A DNA stretch of 9,411 nt from JAWVEV01 sp033856535 (lineage in GTDB: Bacteria; Actinomycetota; Thermoleophilia; Miltoncostaeales; Miltoncostaeaceae). Below the pieces are notes generated by a model, which made no database searches, was not told where the DNA came from, and saw nothing but the letters and a program-made list of their open reading frames with translations. The position numbers were made by a program, and so were the translations under genes. Positions 9,187 through 9,411 of this stretch are shown here, piece by piece; within the stretch, counting starts at the first letter, position 1, and each line of letters starts with the position of its first letter. The stretch is from positions 1-9,411 of the forward strand of contig JAWVEV010000027.1 in assembly GCA_033856535.1 (NCBI GenBank), in the 5' to 3' direction.

Positions 9187-9196
9187 CAGCAGCACC

Positions 9197-9411
9197 GTGA
9201 TCGACATCAACAACTTCGACTCCATCACCATCGGCCTGGCCTCGTCGAAGCAGGTGAGGCAGTGGTCGTCGGGCGAGGTGACCAAGCCCGAGACCATCAA
9301 CTACCGCACGCTCAAGCCGGAGAAGGACGGGCTCTTCTGCGAGAAGATCTTCGGTCCGACCAAGGACTGGGAGTGCTACTGCGGCAAGTACAAGCGCGTC
9401 CGCTACAAGGG
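9197..9411 (+). CDS. rpoC: DNA-directed RNA polymerase subunit beta' (N-terminus; 3' end outside window)
   Basis: From a GTG start the frame is open to the window edge, giving 71 complete codons. The sequence V-I-D-I-N-N-F-D-S-I-T-I-G-L-A-S and the following S-G-E-V-T-K-P-E-T-I-N-Y-R-T-L-K-P-E-K-D-G-L-F-C-E-K-I-F-G-P is the diagnostic beta' N-terminus. The first half of the N-terminal zinc-binding domain is visible as Cys60 and Cys62 in C-Y-C-G-K-Y-K; the second Cys pair would lie past the edge. Beta' forms the clamp and carries the catalytic Mg-binding aspartates, which are beyond this window. It lies 112 nt after rpoB in the same orientation and is presumably co-transcribed from the promoter candidate near 5191. 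Identification is secure despite truncation. Confidence 0.97.
   Translation, partial: MIDINNFDSITIGLASSKQVRQWSSGEVTKPETINYRTLKPEKDGLFCEKIFGPTKDWECYCGKYKRVRYK

Overview
This is a high-GC (roughly 70-75% by eye) stretch of bacterial chromosome carrying part of the ribosomal protein / RNA polymerase locus. From left to right it holds the 3' end of rplL, complete rpoB and the 5' end of rpoC. The genes strongly prefer G/C in third positions and use GTG and TTG starts. RpoB and RpoC resemble actinobacterial sequences (for example the RpoB RIF region with the S-G-L-T-H core, and the RpoC start VIDINNFDSITIGLASSKQV). Together these suggest an actinomycetote. The unusually long RpoB and the RpoC N-terminus make a Thermoleophilia/Solirubrobacterales-type lineage my best guess, but this is an inference from memory and not a search result.

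Layout: (1) 1-195, end of rplL, followed by a perfect 15-bp hairpin. (2) 297-4048, two tandem secreted subtilisin-like (S8) serine peptidase genes in a 4-nt stop/start overlap. They are recognisable paralogues. The first lacks a propeptide, while the second has an I9-like propeptide and a longer C-terminus with two Ig-like domains, a basic linker and a Pro-rich tail. (3) 4049-4390, a possible promoter, a foldable leader and a small 67-residue acidic protein of unknown function with a strong Shine-Dalgarno sequence, closed by a long hairpin. (4) 4515-5060, a minus-strand gene of unknown function (181 aa). (5) 5061-5274, a divergent intergenic region with an extended -10 promoter candidate for rpoB. 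(6) 5275-9084, rpoB (1269 aa, with a ~55-residue helical insert and a ~56-residue acidic Ala/Gly-rich tail). (7) 9085-9196, an rpoB-rpoC spacer with a strong 12-bp hairpin. (8) 9197 to the end, rpoC, cut by the window edge.

The main oddity is that rplL and rpoB, which are normally adjacent and often co-transcribed, are about 5 kb apart, separated by four genes on both strands. The separation comes with a hairpin after rplL and a promoter candidate just before rpoB. RNA polymerase synthesis may therefore be uncoupled here from transcription of the L10/L12 genes. I see no transposase, integrase, tRNA, direct repeat or CRISPR that would mark the intervening block as a mobile element, and its composition matches its neighbours. 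No stretch longer than 300 bases lacks a gene.
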